Below are positions 47,877-60,179 of a stretch of 64,000 bases of DNA, one piece after another. Below the pieces are notes generated by a model. The model was not told the DNA's origin and searched no databases. It worked only from the letters and a program-made list of their open reading frames with translations. The position numbers and the translations under genes are program-made. This DNA comes from Fangia hongkongensis FSC776 = DSM 21703 (lineage in GTDB: Bacteria; Pseudomonadota; Gammaproteobacteria; Francisellales; Francisellaceae), in assembly GCF_000379445.1 (NCBI RefSeq), contig NZ_KB902251.1, positions 86,781 through 150,780 on the forward strand, in the 5' to 3' direction. The number at the start of each line of letters is the position of its first letter. The stretch's first letter is position 1.

Positions 47877-49490
47877 TTATCCTATTGTTATCGCATGTGC
47901 AGCTTGAATGATATGCGTTGAAGCCGCCGAAGAAAGTTGGAGTATTGGTTCAGGGTAAAAACCAAATAGCACGGTTGGGATTGCCAACAGAACAAAAATA
48001 ACAATTTCCACCCCTGAAATATCTTTTAAGTTTGCCACTTGATGTGATACGACTTTACCAAAGAAAATACGTCTATACATCCAAAGCGTATATGCTGGCG
48101 CTAGAATTAAGGTTAAACCAGCAAGAAGCGCAACCCACGGCGCATATTTAAATACCGCGAGGATAATTAAAAACTCACCCACAAAGCCACTTGTTCCCGG
48201 AAGGCCAATATTAGCAAGCGCAAATAACATAAAGAACGTTGCAAAAATCGGCATCGATCTAGCCACACCTTGAAAATCAGCAATCATCCTTGTTTGCATC
48301 CTAAGATACAAAAAGCCACAGCCTATAAACATCCCGCCTGAGGAGAATGCATGGGCAATCATCTGGAACACCGCACCTTGCACTGCCATATGCGCATCAG
48401 CAACCCCAAGGCTATAGTTAGGATTGTTTTTAACCAATAAGAAAATTGAAAATAGTGCTAAAGTTACAAGACCCATATGTGAAATGGATGAATAAGCAAT
48501 CAAACGCTTAAAGTCAGTCTGGGCAATTGCAACGATACCGACATAGACAATAGCAATTAATGAAATACCAACCAAAAACCAATCAAGCGTTGCTGTAATT
48601 GCTGGAATAAGCGGTAATACAAAACGTAAAAAACCATATGCCCCTAGCTTTAACATCAAAGCTGCCAGCACAACAGAACCACCAGCTGGCGCCTCAGAGT
48701 GCGCATCTGGAAGCCATGAGTGAAACGGCCACATTGGAATTTTAACAGCAAACGCCAAGAAAAATGCACCAAATAGTAGCCACTGCGCTGTCAAGGTTAA
48801 ATTAACCAGCTGACCTGTATCGTTTACTTGCGTCGCCCAATGAATAAAGTTTGCAATTGAGAAAGTGCCACTATTAACAAGCTCATTGGCTGGCATTAGC
48901 GCCACTTCGTGTTGAATGTATAATAATGCCAAAAGCAGAAATACTGAGCCTGCGAAGGTATATAAGAAGTACTTAAGCGCTGCATATGCTTTTTTCTTGC
49001 CACCCCAGATACCAATACCAAGCGTAGTTGGAATAAGGAGCGCCTCCCAGAAAAAGTAAAACAACATGGTATCTTGCGCAGCAAATACACCATTTGTAAG
49101 ACCTGTGGTAATCAAGAATATAGCCATATGCTGGCGAAGTCTAAAGCTAATGCTATTCCATGCTGCAAGGATAATAACAAGATTTGTAAAGCAGGTCAGA
49201 ATAATAAAAAGCACTGAGAAACCATCGACACCTAGATGATAGTAGACAGCATCTCCTGTACCAAATAAGCTAAACCAACGATATTGCTCGACAAATTGCA
49301 TACTCGCACTTGAGGAGTTAAAATCAAGATAAAGCGGGATACATAACAAAAGGGTCACGATAGAGACAGCAAGTGCACTCCAGCGCGCTGCTTCTTTTTT
49401 ACCATCTGAAGATTTCGCCGCCAATACAGCAAAACCACCAATAATAGGCACCCATATCAATAAGCTTAATAAGTGGTGGGTTATAAACAT
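47877..49490 (-). CDS. nuoM: NADH-quinone oxidoreductase subunit M
   Basis: Antiporter-like subunit of complex I, 537 residues with about fourteen helices. Key signs are YFFWEALLIPTTLGIGIWGG near residue 140 (essential Glu), PMWPFHSWLPDAHSEAPAGGSVVLAALMLKLGAYGFLRF near 248, and SSISHMGLVTLALFSIF near 320. GLPGTSGFVGEFLIILAVF marks the helix break. It lies 28 bases after nuoL. Confidence 0.97.
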   Translation of the reverse strand: MFITHHLLSLLIWVPIIGGFAVLAAKSSDGKKEAARWSALAVSIVTLLLCIPLYLDFNSSSASMQFVEQYRWFSLFGTGDAVYYHLGVDGFSVLFIILTCFTNLVIILAAWNSISFRLRQHMAIFLITTGLTNGVFAAQDTMLFYFFWEALLIPTTLGIGIWGGKKKAYAALKYFLYTFAGSVFLLLALLYIQHEVALMPANELVNSGTFSIANFIHWATQVNDTGQLVNLTLTAQWLLFGAFFLAFAVKIPMWPFHSWLPDAHSEAPAGGSVVLAALMLKLGAYGFLRFVLPLIPAITATLDWFLVGISLIAIVYVGIVAIAQTDFKRLIAYSSISHMGLVTLALFSIFLLVKNNPNYSLGVADAHMAVQGAVFQMIAHAFSSGGMFIGCGFLYLRMQTRMIADFQGVARSMPIFATFFMLFALANIGLPGTSGFVGEFLIILAVFKYAPWVALLAGLTLILAPAYTLWMYRRIFFGKVVSHQVANLKDISGVEIVIFVLLAIPTVLFGFYPEPILQLSSAASTHIIQAAHAITIG

Positions 49491-49518
49491 AGTATTAAAT
49501 TTCCTCTAACCGACCTTG

Positions 49519-51528
49519 TTAGTTTACCCAAAAAATTAGCCATATAATCAGTGCAATGACACCAATTAACAAGACCAACGCATAATCATAAATATACCCA
49601 CGCTGTACTTTGCGAAGCTTTTTACCTGTCAGATAAATCGCACCAGCACTACCATGAACAATAACCTTATCAATTAAGAATATATCAATAACAACCCAAA
49701 AGAACTTCGCTAAAAGAATAACGCCTTTAACAAATACAAGCTCATAAAGACCATCGATAAAGTATTTCTTAACAAGGATATGATGCAAAATACCAAAGCC
49801 TGATCTGACTTCACTTAAGTATTTTGGAATGCTTGGCGCAACGACATAGAATATATAAGCCATCACAAGCGCAATGATCGCAAGCCAAAATGGTACCGTT
49901 TGCACTGAGTGTGCAATATAATCCCATGGTGTTTTTGTAAAGGGCTCACTTGCCAATGCTGACACAACGGTCATATTACCAAGCGCAGGTTGAATGTACT
50001 GCGCAACCGTATCACCAAAAATACCCTGATGCACATTTAAGTTTGGCGTAAGCGCCGCTTCAAAAAATAGCATTCCTGCAAAAATAGAAGCGATCGCAAG
50101 CACAATAAGCGGAATCAAAATACTCATTGGTGACTCTTTTAAATGCGAGCGCGTATGCGCATCCATTCTTGGCTTACCATGAAAGGTCATAAAAATCATT
50201 CTGAACGTATAAAAAGAAGTGACAAAGGCACAAGCAAGCACAAGGTAATAGGCAAATTCATGCCCCGGAAGCGTTGTTATTTGCGCCGCTTCAATAATTA
50301 AATCCTTAGAAAAGAAGCCTGATAACGGCGGAATAGCTGCAAGCGCCCAACCGCCAATAATCATACATAGATAAGTAATTGGCATATATTTTCTAAGACC
50401 ACCCATCTTACGCATATCTTGCTCATGATGCATAGCAACAATAACCGAACCTGCCGCCAAGAATAAAAGCGCCTTGAACATTGCGTGTGTCATTAAATGG
50501 AACATACCGATTGAAAAACCTGATGCACCTTGCGCCACCATCATATAACCAAGCTGCGAGAGCGTACAATAAGCGATCACACGTTTGATGTCCATTTGCA
50601 CAATCGCAATCAAGCCCATAAATAAACAGGTGATCGCACCAATAATCATCACAAAGCTAAGCGCAGTTGCTGAATGGATAAACATAGGTGAGAGTCTTGC
50701 AACCATAAAGACCCCAGCTGTCACCATCGTCGCTGCGTGGATCAATGCGGAAATAGGTGTCGGGCCTTCCATTGAACCCTCAAGCCATGTATGAAGTGGA
50801 AACTGTGCCGATTTACCCATTGCACCAATAAATAACAGCACGCACATCAAAGTAATTGGGCTAAACTCCATACCCAAGAATGAGATCATATGCGTATTAT
50901 CAAGATTGGCAACTGCTGTGAAAACCGTATTGTAATCAATTGAACCTGTATAGTAGATGACTGCTCCGATTCCTAATAAAAAGCCCAAATCACCAACGCG
51001 GTTGATAATAAAAGCACGAAGGCTTGCTTCATTTGCAGAGTCTTTATTAAAGTAAAACCCAATTAATAGATATGAAAATAACCCTACACCTTCCCAGCCG
51101 AAAAATAACAGCAGGAAGTTATTGCCCATCACCAAGCAAAGCATCGCAAAAGTAAAGCCTGAGATATATGCAAAAAAGCGTGCATAACCCTCTTCACCAC
51201 GCATATACCCCATAGAGTAGATATGAACCAGCATGGAAACGAAGGTCACAATCAGCATCATAAACACACTTAAACGATCAACTGTAAAGGATACTTTCAT
51301 CCCAATGCTTGGAAACATTGCCCAGTCAAAATAGGTCGCTGTGAATGTTTGATTTTGGAAAAATACGCCATAGGCAAGCATCAAGCTCAAAACAAAGGAA
51401 AGCCCAACCAGAATAATCGTAACAAAATTGACACCTGAGAGTTTAATCTTCTTTGGAAAAAACCCTGCTAGAATCGCGCCTAAAGCTGGTGCTAGAAGAA
51501 TAACAGCTATAATAAAATCAGTATCCAT
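49519..51528 (-). CDS. nuoL: NADH-quinone oxidoreductase subunit L
   Basis: Largest antiporter-like subunit of complex I, with the long amphipathic helix HL that runs along the membrane arm. The 669 residues (613 in E. coli) include FFGWEGVGLFSYLLIGFYF near residue 142, PLHTWLEGSMEGPTPISALIHAATMVTAGVFMVARLSPMF near 250, and AIPPLSGFFSKDLIIEA near 400. The C-terminal end carries HL and a last helix. It lies 2 bases after nuoK. Confidence 0.97.
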   Translation of the reverse strand: MDTDFIIAVILLAPALGAILAGFFPKKIKLSGVNFVTIILVGLSFVLSLMLAYGVFFQNQTFTATYFDWAMFPSIGMKVSFTVDRLSVFMMLIVTFVSMLVHIYSMGYMRGEEGYARFFAYISGFTFAMLCLVMGNNFLLLFFGWEGVGLFSYLLIGFYFNKDSANEASLRAFIINRVGDLGFLLGIGAVIYYTGSIDYNTVFTAVANLDNTHMISFLGMEFSPITLMCVLLFIGAMGKSAQFPLHTWLEGSMEGPTPISALIHAATMVTAGVFMVARLSPMFIHSATALSFVMIIGAITCLFMGLIAIVQMDIKRVIAYCTLSQLGYMMVAQGASGFSIGMFHLMTHAMFKALLFLAAGSVIVAMHHEQDMRKMGGLRKYMPITYLCMIIGGWALAAIPPLSGFFSKDLIIEAAQITTLPGHEFAYYLVLACAFVTSFYTFRMIFMTFHGKPRMDAHTRSHLKESPMSILIPLIVLAIASIFAGMLFFEAALTPNLNVHQGIFGDTVAQYIQPALGNMTVVSALASEPFTKTPWDYIAHSVQTVPFWLAIIALVMAYIFYVVAPSIPKYLSEVRSGFGILHHILVKKYFIDGLYELVFVKGVILLAKFFWVVIDIFLIDKVIVHGSAGAIYLTGKKLRKVQRGYIYDYALVLLIGVIALIIWLIFWVN

Positions 51529-51530
51529 GC

Positions 51531-51851
51531 CTAGCCCTTAAGTGTATTCAGTTTACTAACATCAATTGTTTTACGCGTTCTAAATAGAACCACTACAATC
51601 GCAAGTCCAATTGCCGCCTCTGCCGCTGCAACAGTTAATATGAAAAAGACAAACACATCACCTGTGCTCTGCTTTAACATGCTTGAGAAGGTCACAAAGT
51701 TGGTGTTAACTGCTAATAGCATGAGCTCAATTGACATGAGCAGCACCAAAAGATTGCGTCGATTCATAATAATCCCAGCAATACTAATACAAAAGATAAT
51801 GGCACTAAAAATCAGATAGTGTGTTGCTGGAACAGGAATACTAGTCATCAT
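51531..51851 (-). CDS. nuoK: NADH-quinone oxidoreductase subunit K
   Basis: Small membrane subunit, 106 residues, three helices, with the conserved [20 protein letters not shown] region that holds the two buried Glu residues of the proton route (E in IELM). The start at 51851 is chosen because AAGGAG lies 6 bases upstream; the ORF is open further upstream to 51893. It overlaps the end of nuoJ by 11 bases. Confidence 0.95.
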   Translation of the reverse strand: MMTSIPVPATHYLIFSAIIFCISIAGIIMNRRNLLVLLMSIELMLLAVNTNFVTFSSMLKQSTGDVFVFFILTVAAAEAAIGLAIVVVLFRTRKTIDVSKLNTLKG

Positions 51852-52461
51852 TCGATGCTCCTTTATCTTGCTTGTTTTGCTTTTTCTCAGCATTCATCTT
51901 AATCATGGTTAAACGCTCATTTGGATCTGTCTTAATTTGTATCGCAGGATTAATTGATTTATTGCCAGGTTTTTTGCCTCGAAAAGTCAATGTGATTGCC
52001 GCTACCATTGCAGCTAAAAGCACCATTGCAGCAAGCTCAAAGGCATACAAATAGCCATCAGAGAACATCTCCTCTCCAAGCGCCCGAACAGTTCCATGAC
52101 CGCCTGAAAGCATACTACCGGCGAATGTGTGGCTCACTAATATCGAAATAAGCACCGCCAAAACAGCACATAACAAAATCACCACTGGCCAATAAAAAAC
52201 CAGCTTCTTTTGTTTTGTCGCGACATCGATATCTATCATCATCACCACAAATAAAAACATCACAAGCACGGCGCCAACATAAATTACAATTAGCAAAAGA
52301 GCCAAATACTCCTGCTGCATCGTAATCCAAACACCAGCTGCTGCAAAGAAAGTGAATACTTTTGCAATGACCGCTCGCACGGGGTTTCTTGAGCTGACAA
52401 CCAATAGCGCACCAATGATGGTCAGGGCAGCAAAAATATAAAATACAATATTAACTGTCAT
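51841..52461 (-). CDS. nuoJ: NADH-quinone oxidoreductase subunit J
   Basis: Membrane subunit of complex I with five helices, 206 residues. The first part starts [32 protein letters not shown], and the conserved [15 protein letters not shown] (helix 3 with the pi-bulge region) lies near residue 60. The last 45 residues are a charged cytoplasmic tail with [13 protein letters not shown]. It overlaps nuoK by 11 bases and follows nuoI by 8. Confidence 0.95.
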   Translation of the reverse strand: MTVNIVFYIFAALTIIGALLVVSSRNPVRAVIAKVFTFFAAAGVWITMQQEYLALLLIVIYVGAVLVMFLFVVMMIDIDVATKQKKLVFYWPVVILLCAVLAVLISILVSHTFAGSMLSGGHGTVRALGEEMFSDGYLYAFELAAMVLLAAMVAAITLTFRGKKPGNKSINPAIQIKTDPNERLTMIKMNAEKKQNKQDKGASNDD

Positions 52462-52469
52462 CTTCGCCC

Positions 52470-52964
52470 CTATCTAAATGCTTTATCCATTGCTCGGTCA
52501 TGCGCAATTTCTTGTTCATACTTATCACCCATTGCCAGAAGCTTTGCCTTGGTCATTATATTTTCACCACGATTTTCAAAATGGTATTCAAAAACACGCG
52601 TCTCAACAATTGAGTCAACTGGACATGACTCTTCACAAAAACCACAAAAAATACATTTAAAGAGATCAATTTCATATTTTGTTGTTCGCCTAGAGCCATC
52701 TTCTTGGCGCGGACCGGCTTCAATCGTAATTGCCAGCGCAGGACATACCACCTCACACAACTTGCATGCAATACAACGCTCTTCGCCATTCTCATAACGC
52801 CTTAGTGCATGAAGCCCTCTAAAGCGCCCCGACTGCGGTGTTTTTTCATCTGGATATTGCACTGTCACCTTGCGTGTGAAAAAGTGCTTTCCTGTGATTT
52901 TCAACCCTTTTAATAATTCCCATAATAAAAAGGTCTTACAATAGCGTTTTATCGCTTTAAACAT
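52470..52964 (-). CDS. nuoI: NADH-quinone oxidoreductase subunit I
   Basis: Ferredoxin-like peripheral subunit carrying clusters N6a and N6b. The 164 residues have two CxxCxxCxxxCP sets: [12 protein letters not shown] near residue 63 and [12 protein letters not shown] near residue 103. The start at 52964 is chosen for TAGGAG upstream and because [20 protein letters not shown] fits the family; a longer reading to 53024 would overlap nuoH. It follows nuoH by 13 bases. Confidence 0.97.
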   Translation of the reverse strand: MFKAIKRYCKTFLLWELLKGLKITGKHFFTRKVTVQYPDEKTPQSGRFRGLHALRRYENGEERCIACKLCEVVCPALAITIEAGPRQEDGSRRTTKYEIDLFKCIFCGFCEESCPVDSIVETRVFEYHFENRGENIMTKAKLLAMGDKYEQEIAHDRAMDKAFR

Positions 52965-52977
52965 ATTCGCTCCTAAC

Positions 52978-53991
52978 CTACCACCAAGGTCCAAGACCCA
53001 ACTTGACCATGAAGGCAACGACAATCACCCAAACCAATGTTAATGGAATAAACACCTTCCAACCAAGACGCATCAATTGATCATAACGATAGCGTGGGAA
53101 AGTTGCTCGAATCCACAAAAACATAAACATGAAAATTCCGGTTTTAATAAATAGCCAAATCATCCCCGGCACAAATGAAAAAATATCCTCTAAAACAGGA
53201 ATATGTGAAAAAGGAGACAGCCAACCACCCAAGAAAAACACAGCCGTTAAAAGGCTAATTAAAATCATATTGGCATATTCTGCCAAAAAGAATAAGGCAA
53301 AACGCGCCCCTGAATATTCAACATGGTGACCGGCAATAATCTCAGATTCCCCTTCAACCACATCAAATGGTGCACGGTTCGTCTCGGCAACACCTGAAAT
53401 AAAATAAACAACAAACAAAGGAAATAGCGGAATGAAATACCAATGCCAAATTCCACCTTGCTGCGTTTCTACTATATGTGACAAATTAAGTGAACCCGCT
53501 GCAATTAACACGCCGACAATTGCAAAACCCATTGCTAGTTCATAAGAGACAACCTGCGCCGCAGCACGAAGCGCACCAAACATAGCATACTTTGAATTAG
53601 ACGCCCATCCCGCAATAACCACACCGTATACAGCGATAGAAGTCATGGCTAAAATATATAGCACCCCTGAATTTAAATCAGACAGCGCAAGCCCTTGCCC
53701 AAAAGGAACCACCGCCCATGCAGCATAAGCTGGTGCAAAGGCCAACATCGGTGCAATAAAAAACAAATAGCGATTTGATTTAGTTGGGATGATAATCTCT
53801 TTTAATAATAGCTTTACCGCATCAACAATTGGCTGCAATAATCCAAATGAGCCAACTCGGTTTGGTCCCACCCTATCTTGCATATAGCCAATTACTTTGC
53901 GCTCAGCATATGTGTAATATGCCACGACCAATATCAGAGGAATAACAATCAATAAGATTTTTAAAACGATCCAGATAATGTTTAAAATCAT
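52978..53991 (-). CDS. nuoH: NADH-quinone oxidoreductase subunit H
   Basis: Membrane subunit at the junction with the quinone pocket, 337 residues and eight helices. Signatures are [20 protein letters not shown] at residues 28-47 and the quinone loop [30 protein letters not shown] near residue 200. Its ATG overlaps the nuoG stop by 4 bases. Confidence 0.97.
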   Translation of the reverse strand: MILNIIWIVLKILLIVIPLILVVAYYTYAERKVIGYMQDRVGPNRVGSFGLLQPIVDAVKLLLKEIIIPTKSNRYLFFIAPMLAFAPAYAAWAVVPFGQGLALSDLNSGVLYILAMTSIAVYGVVIAGWASNSKYAMFGALRAAAQVVSYELAMGFAIVGVLIAAGSLNLSHIVETQQGGIWHWYFIPLFPLFVVYFISGVAETNRAPFDVVEGESEIIAGHHVEYSGARFALFFLAEYANMILISLLTAVFFLGGWLSPFSHIPVLEDIFSFVPGMIWLFIKTGIFMFMFLWIRATFPRYRYDQLMRLGWKVFIPLTLVWVIVVAFMVKLGLGPWW

Positions 53992-56402
53992 GATACTGTC
54001 ACCTCTACTTCAACCGGCTTAATTTTAACACTAGCCCCACGATAAGCACAAGGTGAAAGAAGCTCAAAAGGCACTGCAATCGTGCTATTTGCAATATTCT
54101 CATCAATCTTAACATCAAATTGATAAGATCCATCCTCAAAGGAGATCTCCACTTGCAATGCATCATGCTTGATTTGATGTTTTTTTGCCATCTCAGGAGA
54201 GATTCTAACAATCATGGCATCTTTGGCATCTTGTGTATTTTGAAGTGCATTTGATCGCCTTAAAAGAGCGTCCGTGCGATACATAGAAACTACAGACAGC
54301 AAATTAATTTCATCATCGAGCTCTGGCAAAGCATCACCTAAAACAGTAATTAAAGGGGCTTCAAACTCACCTTTTTCTAACGCATCTAACTCATCAAAGA
54401 CTTCTTTATTTGTTTGGTACTCAAAGCCTTCAAGTGATAACAAGTTACCAAGCACACGTAATACTTTCCACAAAGGCTTAGACTCATGACAAGGCGCAAT
54501 AACAGCGCCAAAGCTTTGACAGTCACCAACAATATTATAATATGACCCTTCTGTTTCAAAGTGCGTTGCCATTGGCAGCATAATATCAGCATACTCTCTA
54601 GCATACTCATTATCATATGCATTCATATAAACAACAATATCTGTCTTTGTAAGTGCCTTAAGTGATTCAGCACCTAAAATACTGTCTTTCTCTGGCTCAA
54701 CACCTGCTAATAATAAAAGTTTAGTGTCACCCACGCCCTGAAGCACTTCTTTAGCAGTTATACCAGAAGATGGATGCTTCACACCTTGAGCCTCATACTC
54801 AGGTGTTGCCCCTGCCAATAAAGCGCCTTTTGCATTTGCATTAAAGCTTAAGATGCCACCTTTAGCACCAATAAGCTCGCGAAGCGCATTTGCTAAGAAG
54901 TAGATCTTGTCAAAATATGGATTTAAGATTGCATCAAACCCTGTAATCACAACCGGCGCATTCGATGCAGCAAGTTTAACCGCCACATTTTCAATTGCTT
55001 CACTGATTTCAAGTGGTGCAAGCCATTTTTTTAGTATATCTTTTGACGGCAATTCTTTTGACACACGTTGAGAGAGTGCTTTTAATAATGCAGCTAGCGC
55101 ATATACAAGCTCATTGGCTTCAGCCACTACACTTTGAACCGGATAGTTAAAATCATAAGCTTGGCTATTGATAGCAAATACATTGGCACCATTTTTTTCG
55201 GCCTTATGCACACGATGATTTAAAAGCGGAACCTCTTTACGCAAAAAGCTTCCAATAAGCAAAACGGTATCTGCTTTCTCAATATCTTCTAAGGAGCCAT
55301 CGATTCCATAACCGCTATAAACACCCGAAGCAACAGCACCTTCTTTAATGCGCGTATCTATATTATTAGAGCCAACCTGACGCATCAGCTTTTGTAGCAA
55401 ATAAAGTGACTCTGTTGTCAGGGACTCTGAAGCAACTGCCGCGATTGACTCAGCGCCAGATTCGGCTTTTGTCTGCTCGATTGCAACCTTAACAAAATCA
55501 AGCGCCTCTTCCCAAGAGACTTCATGCCACTCGTTATTTTTCTTAATCATTGGCGCCTTTAGGCGATCTTCAGCATTGACACCGATATAACTAAAACGAT
55601 CTTTATCTGCCAACCAAGTTTCATTTGCTTTTTCATTTTCTTTTGGCACAAGACGCATTAACTGGCCACGGCGTGTGTGCGCATAAATGCTCGCTCCGAT
55701 TGGATCTGCTGGAGAGATGCTAGCAGCCTGCTGAAGCTCCCATGCGCGCGCCTGAAAACGAAAAGGCTTTGATGTCAGTGCGCCCACTGGACACAAATCA
55801 ATAATATTTCCTGAAAGCTCTGAGTTCACCGTTTTTTGAACATAGGTTGTAATTTCAGTATGATCACCTCGCCCCATAGCACCGAGTTCTTTCTCACCAG
55901 CGATCTCTTCACCAAAGCGAACACATCTTGTACACTGGATGCAGCGAGTCATGTCAGTTGAAACCAATGGTCCCAAATCAGGATCATCAAATGCACGTTT
56001 TGTTTCACTATACTTAGAGACATCTGGGCCATAGCCAACAGACATATCCTGAAGCTCACACTCACCGCCTTGATCACATATCGGACAATCAAGCGGATGG
56101 TTAATTAATAGAAACTCCATTACTTTTTTCTGATAGGAAAGTGTTTTGGCCGATTTGGTATACACCTTCATCCCATCCATCACAGGTGTAGCACAGGCTG
56201 GAGATGGTTTTCTTGCATTTTCAATATCCACCAGACACATGCGACAATTCGCAGCAACAGAGAGCTTTTTGTGATAGCAGAATCTTGGAATATAAATACC
56301 ATGTTTATCAGCAACCTGAATCACCATTTCACCAGGCTCTGCATGATAAGCCTTGTCATTAATTTCAATGGTTAGCTGTTTTTGTGCTTCTTTTTCTGAC
56401 AC
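53988..56402 (-). CDS. nuoG: NADH-quinone oxidoreductase subunit G
   Basis: Large iron-sulfur subunit of the peripheral arm, 804 residues. The N-terminal ferredoxin part has [18 protein letters not shown] (cluster N1b), [18 protein letters not shown] (N3/N4 region) and [17 protein letters not shown] molybdopterin-oxidoreductase-like domain of about 550 residues follows, without a cofactor. No ATG is near the start. A GTG at 56402, preceded by AAGGG, gives [10 protein letters not shown] and is preferred over a GTG at 56411. It lies between nuoF (about 35 bases upstream) and nuoH. Confidence 0.95.
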   Translation of the reverse strand: MSEKEAQKQLTIEINDKAYHAEPGEMVIQVADKHGIYIPRFCYHKKLSVAANCRMCLVDIENARKPSPACATPVMDGMKVYTKSAKTLSYQKKVMEFLLINHPLDCPICDQGGECELQDMSVGYGPDVSKYSETKRAFDDPDLGPLVSTDMTRCIQCTRCVRFGEEIAGEKELGAMGRGDHTEITTYVQKTVNSELSGNIIDLCPVGALTSKPFRFQARAWELQQAASISPADPIGASIYAHTRRGQLMRLVPKENEKANETWLADKDRFSYIGVNAEDRLKAPMIKKNNEWHEVSWEEALDFVKVAIEQTKAESGAESIAAVASESLTTESLYLLQKLMRQVGSNNIDTRIKEGAVASGVYSGYGIDGSLEDIEKADTVLLIGSFLRKEVPLLNHRVHKAEKNGANVFAINSQAYDFNYPVQSVVAEANELVYALAALLKALSQRVSKELPSKDILKKWLAPLEISEAIENVAVKLAASNAPVVITGFDAILNPYFDKIYFLANALRELIGAKGGILSFNANAKGALLAGATPEYEAQGVKHPSSGITAKEVLQGVGDTKLLLLAGVEPEKDSILGAESLKALTKTDIVVYMNAYDNEYAREYADIMLPMATHFETEGSYYNIVGDCQSFGAVIAPCHESKPLWKVLRVLGNLLSLEGFEYQTNKEVFDELDALEKGEFEAPLITVLGDALPELDDEINLLSVVSMYRTDALLRRSNALQNTQDAKDAMIVRISPEMAKKHQIKHDALQVEISFEDGSYQFDVKIDENIANSTIAVPFELLSPCAYRGASVKIKPVEVEVTVS

Positions 56403-56437
56403 GGGTCTCACCCTTAAAATTATTTACTCTTTTAAAC

Positions 56438-57730
56438 TCAATCGCTTAATTCAACAGATTCATTTGAAACAATACTGCGCTTATGTTTGATCATATACGC
56501 AAACTCATCTCTAAATTTTCTAATATAACTTTGCACAGGCCAAGCTGCAGCATCACCTAAACCACAAATCGTATTGCCTTCAATATTACAAGCAACACGC
56601 TCAAGGTTGTCTAAATCACTTTCTTTGCCTTCACCATGCAAAATACGCTCCAAAGTTCTGGCCATCCAGCCCGTACCCTCACGACAAGGCGTACACTGAC
56701 CACATGACTCATCATAGTAAAACTCGGCAAGCCTTGCCAATATACTCACCATGCATGTTCCCTCAGCAATAACAACAACTGCCCCTGATCCAAGCATTGA
56801 GCCTGCTGCTGCAATCGCTTCATAATCCATTGTCAGCGCAAGCATCTCATCGCCTGTGAGAATCTTACATGAGCTTCCTCCGGGAATAACCGCTTTAATT
56901 TTTTTGCCACCTGTTACACCACCTGCTAGCTCTAAAAGCTTAGTAAAAGGAGTACCCAAACCAACTTCAAACACGCCGGGGTTATTCACATGCCCAGAGA
57001 CACAAAAAAGCTTTGTACCGCCACTTTTTTCCGTTCCAAACTTCTGAAACCACTCACCACCATGCTCCATAATGGGAGGAACAGATGCATAGGTTTCGGT
57101 ATTATTAATATTGGTTGGCTTTGCATACAAGCCTTTGTTTGCAGGGAAAGGCGGCTTAAAGCGCGGTTGACCTTTTTTGCCTTCAAGTGAATTTAAAAGT
57201 GCCGTTTCTTCACCACAAATATACGCACCTGCACCAATTGAGCAGAATAATTCAAAATCTATCCCCGAACCTTTGAGGTTTTTACCCAGTAGCCCAAGCG
57301 CTCTTGCTTCTTCTAAAGCGGCTTCAAAACGTGCAATTGGCTCGTAAAACTCACCGCGAATATAGTTATAGCCAACTGTTGAACCGGTGACATAGCCTGC
57401 AATCGCCATGCCTTCAATTAATTGATGCGGATTATTGCGTAATATTTCACGATCTTTACACGTTCCGGGCTCACCCTCATCCGAGTTACAAACAACATAT
57501 TTTTGTCCCGGGAGATTTCTTGGCATAAAACTCCACTTCAAACCTGTTGGAAAACCAGCACCACCTCGACCACGAAGACCTGATTTTTTCAACTCTTCTA
57601 TAATGACTTCTGGTGGAATTTTCTCTGCTAAAATTTTACGCCAATAAGAATAGCCACCAACTGATTCATAGGCTTGCATTGACCAAGGCTTATCAAGATG
57701 GAGTGTACGAAAACATACTTCATTAGCCAT
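56438..57730 (-). CDS. nuoF: NADH-quinone oxidoreductase subunit F
   Basis: NADH-binding subunit with FMN and cluster N3, 430 residues. The Rossmann-like NADH/FMN signature is [19 protein letters not shown] near residue 52, followed by [16 protein letters not shown] and [23 protein letters not shown]. The [4Fe-4S] motif is [13 protein letters not shown] near residue 345 with a further Cys at [13 protein letters not shown]. It follows nuoE by 4 bases. Confidence 0.97.
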   Translation of the reverse strand: MANEVCFRTLHLDKPWSMQAYESVGGYSYWRKILAEKIPPEVIIEELKKSGLRGRGGAGFPTGLKWSFMPRNLPGQKYVVCNSDEGEPGTCKDREILRNNPHQLIEGMAIAGYVTGSTVGYNYIRGEFYEPIARFEAALEEARALGLLGKNLKGSGIDFELFCSIGAGAYICGEETALLNSLEGKKGQPRFKPPFPANKGLYAKPTNINNTETYASVPPIMEHGGEWFQKFGTEKSGGTKLFCVSGHVNNPGVFEVGLGTPFTKLLELAGGVTGGKKIKAVIPGGSSCKILTGDEMLALTMDYEAIAAAGSMLGSGAVVVIAEGTCMVSILARLAEFYYDESCGQCTPCREGTGWMARTLERILHGEGKESDLDNLERVACNIEGNTICGLGDAAAWPVQSYIRKFRDEFAYMIKHKRSIVSNESVELSD

Positions 57731-57734
57731 AAAT

Positions 57735-58226
57735 CTACTCCAATGAATCTATAATTTGATCTACTTTTTCGATGGTCAAATTCTCATAAAAGACTTTATC
57801 CACCTCTAACATTGGTGCGCCACAACACGCCCCTTGGCATTCAACCGATCTTAATGTAATTCGACCATCTTCAGTGGTTTCACCAGCTTTAATGCCAAGC
57901 TTGTCTTCAATATGGGAAACAATTTTTTTGGCACCATTTAACATGCAAGAGACATTCGTGCATACATTTAACTTATGTCGCCCGACTTTTTCTAAATCAT
58001 ACATGCTGTAAAAAGTGGCCACCTCATATACTGAAGGTGCGGGCACATCTAAATAAAGCGCAAGTTTATCCATCAGCTCAGTAGTCAAAAACCCGCCATG
58101 CTCATCCTGAAGCACATGAAGTCCAGGCAGAATTACTGAACGTTTTTGATCTTTTGGATATCTTAATTCCCAAGCTTGCAGCTTCTTGATAATCTCTTGT
58201 GAAAATAACTCACTTTTTTCTAACAT
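57735..58226 (-). CDS. nuoE: NADH-quinone oxidoreductase subunit E
   Basis: Thioredoxin-like subunit with [2Fe-2S] cluster N1a, 163 residues. The N-terminal half has [30 protein letters not shown] and the C-terminal half [16 protein letters not shown], providing the four ligand cysteines. It follows nuoD by 14 bases. Confidence 0.96.
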   Translation of the reverse strand: MLEKSELFSQEIIKKLQAWELRYPKDQKRSVILPGLHVLQDEHGGFLTTELMDKLALYLDVPAPSVYEVATFYSMYDLEKVGRHKLNVCTNVSCMLNGAKKIVSHIEDKLGIKAGETTEDGRITLRSVECQGACCGAPMLEVDKVFYENLTIEKVDQIIDSLE

Positions 58227-58240
58227 CTTACAAACCTAAA

Positions 58241-59494
58241 TTATCTATCCACATCACCAAACACAATATCTTGCGTGGCAATAATTGCTGGCACATCCGA
58301 CAGCATATGACCACTTAGCATTTCATTCATTGCACTTAAATGCGTAAACCCTGGCGCACGAATTTTTACACGATATGGCTTATTAGCCCCATCTGACACC
58401 AAGTATATACCAAACTCACCTTTAGGGTGTTCTGTACCAACATAAACTTCACCCTCAGGGACACAATAGCCTTCTGAGAACAATTTAAAATGATGAATAA
58501 GCGCTTCCATCGAATTTTTCATCTCATCACGCTTTGGTGGCGTCACTTTATGATTCTCCGCCATAATCGGACCTTCATTTTCTCTTAGCCACTGAACACA
58601 TTGACGAATGATTTTATTCGATTCACGCATCTCTGCCATCCTAACCAAATAGCGATCATAGCAATCGCCATTTTTGCCAATTGGGACATCAAAATCCACT
58701 TCATCATAAACATCATACGGCTGTTTTTTACGCAAATCCCAAGCAATACCAGAGGCTCTAAGCATCGGCCCACCAAATCCAAGCGCCTTTGCTCTTTCTG
58801 GCGTCACCACACCAATACCAACGGTACGCTGCTTCCAAATACGGTTATTGGTTAAAAGCGCCTCATATTCATCCACACATTTTGGGAACCGCTCGGTAAA
58901 GTCCCAGATAAAATCTAGAAGTGAACCTTGGCGTGCTTTATTTCGCGCTTTTGTTTTCTTTTTTGAACTAAAACGAGAAGCTTCATATTTTGGCATTTCT
59001 AAAGGCAAATCACGTGCAACACCGCCAGGTCTAAAATAAGTTGCATGCATTCTAGCGCCGGAGACAGCTTCATAGCAGTCAAACAAATCCTCACGCTCAC
59101 GAAACGCATACAAAAACATGGTCATCGCGCCCAAATCAAGCGAGTTTGCCGCCGTCCATAACAAATGATTTAAAATACGGGTAATCTCAGCAAACATCAC
59201 ACGGATATATTGCGCGCGTTTTGGTACATCAATATCCAAAAGCTTTTCAATTGCAAGCACATAGGCATGCTCATTACACATCATCGACACATAATCCAAG
59301 CGATCCATATAGCCAATACTTTGATTGTATGGCTTTGATTCTGCAAGTTTCTCTGTTCCTCTGTGCAAAAGCCCCACATGCGGATCAGCGCGCACAACGA
59401 CCTCACCATCAAGCTCCAGCACCAAACGCAACACCCCATGCGCTGCTGGATGCACTGGACCAAAGTTCATGGTATAGTTTTTAAATTCTGCCAT
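58241..59494 (-). CDS. nuoD: NADH-quinone oxidoreductase subunit D
   Basis: 49-kDa quinone-binding subunit, 417 residues. It starts [31 protein letters not shown] and has the conserved [12 protein letters not shown] and [21 protein letters not shown]. The C-terminal end is [31 protein letters not shown]. NuoD is separate from NuoC here, unlike the fused NuoCD of E. coli. An insertion of about ten Lys/Arg-rich residues ([15 protein letters not shown]) lies near residue 176 and is not in the core family. Confidence 0.96.
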   Translation of the reverse strand: MAEFKNYTMNFGPVHPAAHGVLRLVLELDGEVVVRADPHVGLLHRGTEKLAESKPYNQSIGYMDRLDYVSMMCNEHAYVLAIEKLLDIDVPKRAQYIRVMFAEITRILNHLLWTAANSLDLGAMTMFLYAFREREDLFDCYEAVSGARMHATYFRPGGVARDLPLEMPKYEASRFSSKKKTKARNKARQGSLLDFIWDFTERFPKCVDEYEALLTNNRIWKQRTVGIGVVTPERAKALGFGGPMLRASGIAWDLRKKQPYDVYDEVDFDVPIGKNGDCYDRYLVRMAEMRESNKIIRQCVQWLRENEGPIMAENHKVTPPKRDEMKNSMEALIHHFKLFSEGYCVPEGEVYVGTEHPKGEFGIYLVSDGANKPYRVKIRAPGFTHLSAMNEMLSGHMLSDVPAIIATQDIVFGDVDR

Positions 59495-59502
59495 AGCTCA
59501 GC

Positions 59503-60177
59503 CTACTTCTCATCATCGCTTAAATAGCGATTATCTTGACGAATAACCTTTGGAGTATTGATTCTCGGATCAATTTCAACCGGTTCATACACAACGCGTT
59601 TTTGTTTTTCATCATAACGCATTTCAACATGACCACTTTGCGGAAAGTCTTTTCTAAAAGGGTGGCCAACAAAACCATAATCTGTCAGGATTCTTCTTAG
59701 ATCAGGGTGACCGACAAAAATAATCCCAAACATATCAAATGCTTCACGCTCATTCCAGTTTGCAGATGGCCAAATTTCAACAACACTTGGCACCATCATA
59801 TCTGCTTCAGTTAAATGAACTTTCACTCGCATCCGAACATTTAAAGAAAGGCTTAAAAGATGATAAACCACCGCAAAACGCTCTTTTGATGCATTTGGTT
59901 CTTTATGCAACAGCTCGCCATGAACAACCCCTCTTGAGAAGCCACTTGAAGTGGCGCTGTGTGTTTTCCATTCATCTTCACCATAGCAAAGATAATCCAC
60001 ACCAGAGACATCAATCAGCTGCTCAAACTTATAAACTTCTTTAAGTCTCGTTAATACGGTAATCAGGTCATCTTTTTTAACATTGACTGTGAATTCACTG
60101 TGCTGAAATGTGCTTGAAATAAACCGATCGCCAAAATCGCTTTTTAACTCTTCAACAAAAACTTTTGTAAAAGACAT
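59503..60177 (-). CDS. nuoC: NADH-quinone oxidoreductase subunit C
   Basis: 30-kDa subunit of the peripheral arm, 224 residues, separate from NuoD. The conserved core [44 protein letters not shown] lies near residues 130-175. It lies 2 bases after nuoB and 8 before nuoD. Confidence 0.96.
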   Translation of the reverse strand: MSFTKVFVEELKSDFGDRFISSTFQHSEFTVNVKKDDLITVLTRLKEVYKFEQLIDVSGVDYLCYGEDEWKTHSATSSGFSRGVVHGELLHKEPNASKERFAVVYHLLSLSLNVRMRVKVHLTEADMMVPSVVEIWPSANWNEREAFDMFGIIFVGHPDLRRILTDYGFVGHPFRKDFPQSGHVEMRYDEKQKRVVYEPVEIDPRINTPKVIRQDNRYLSDDEK

Positions 60178-60179
60178 GG

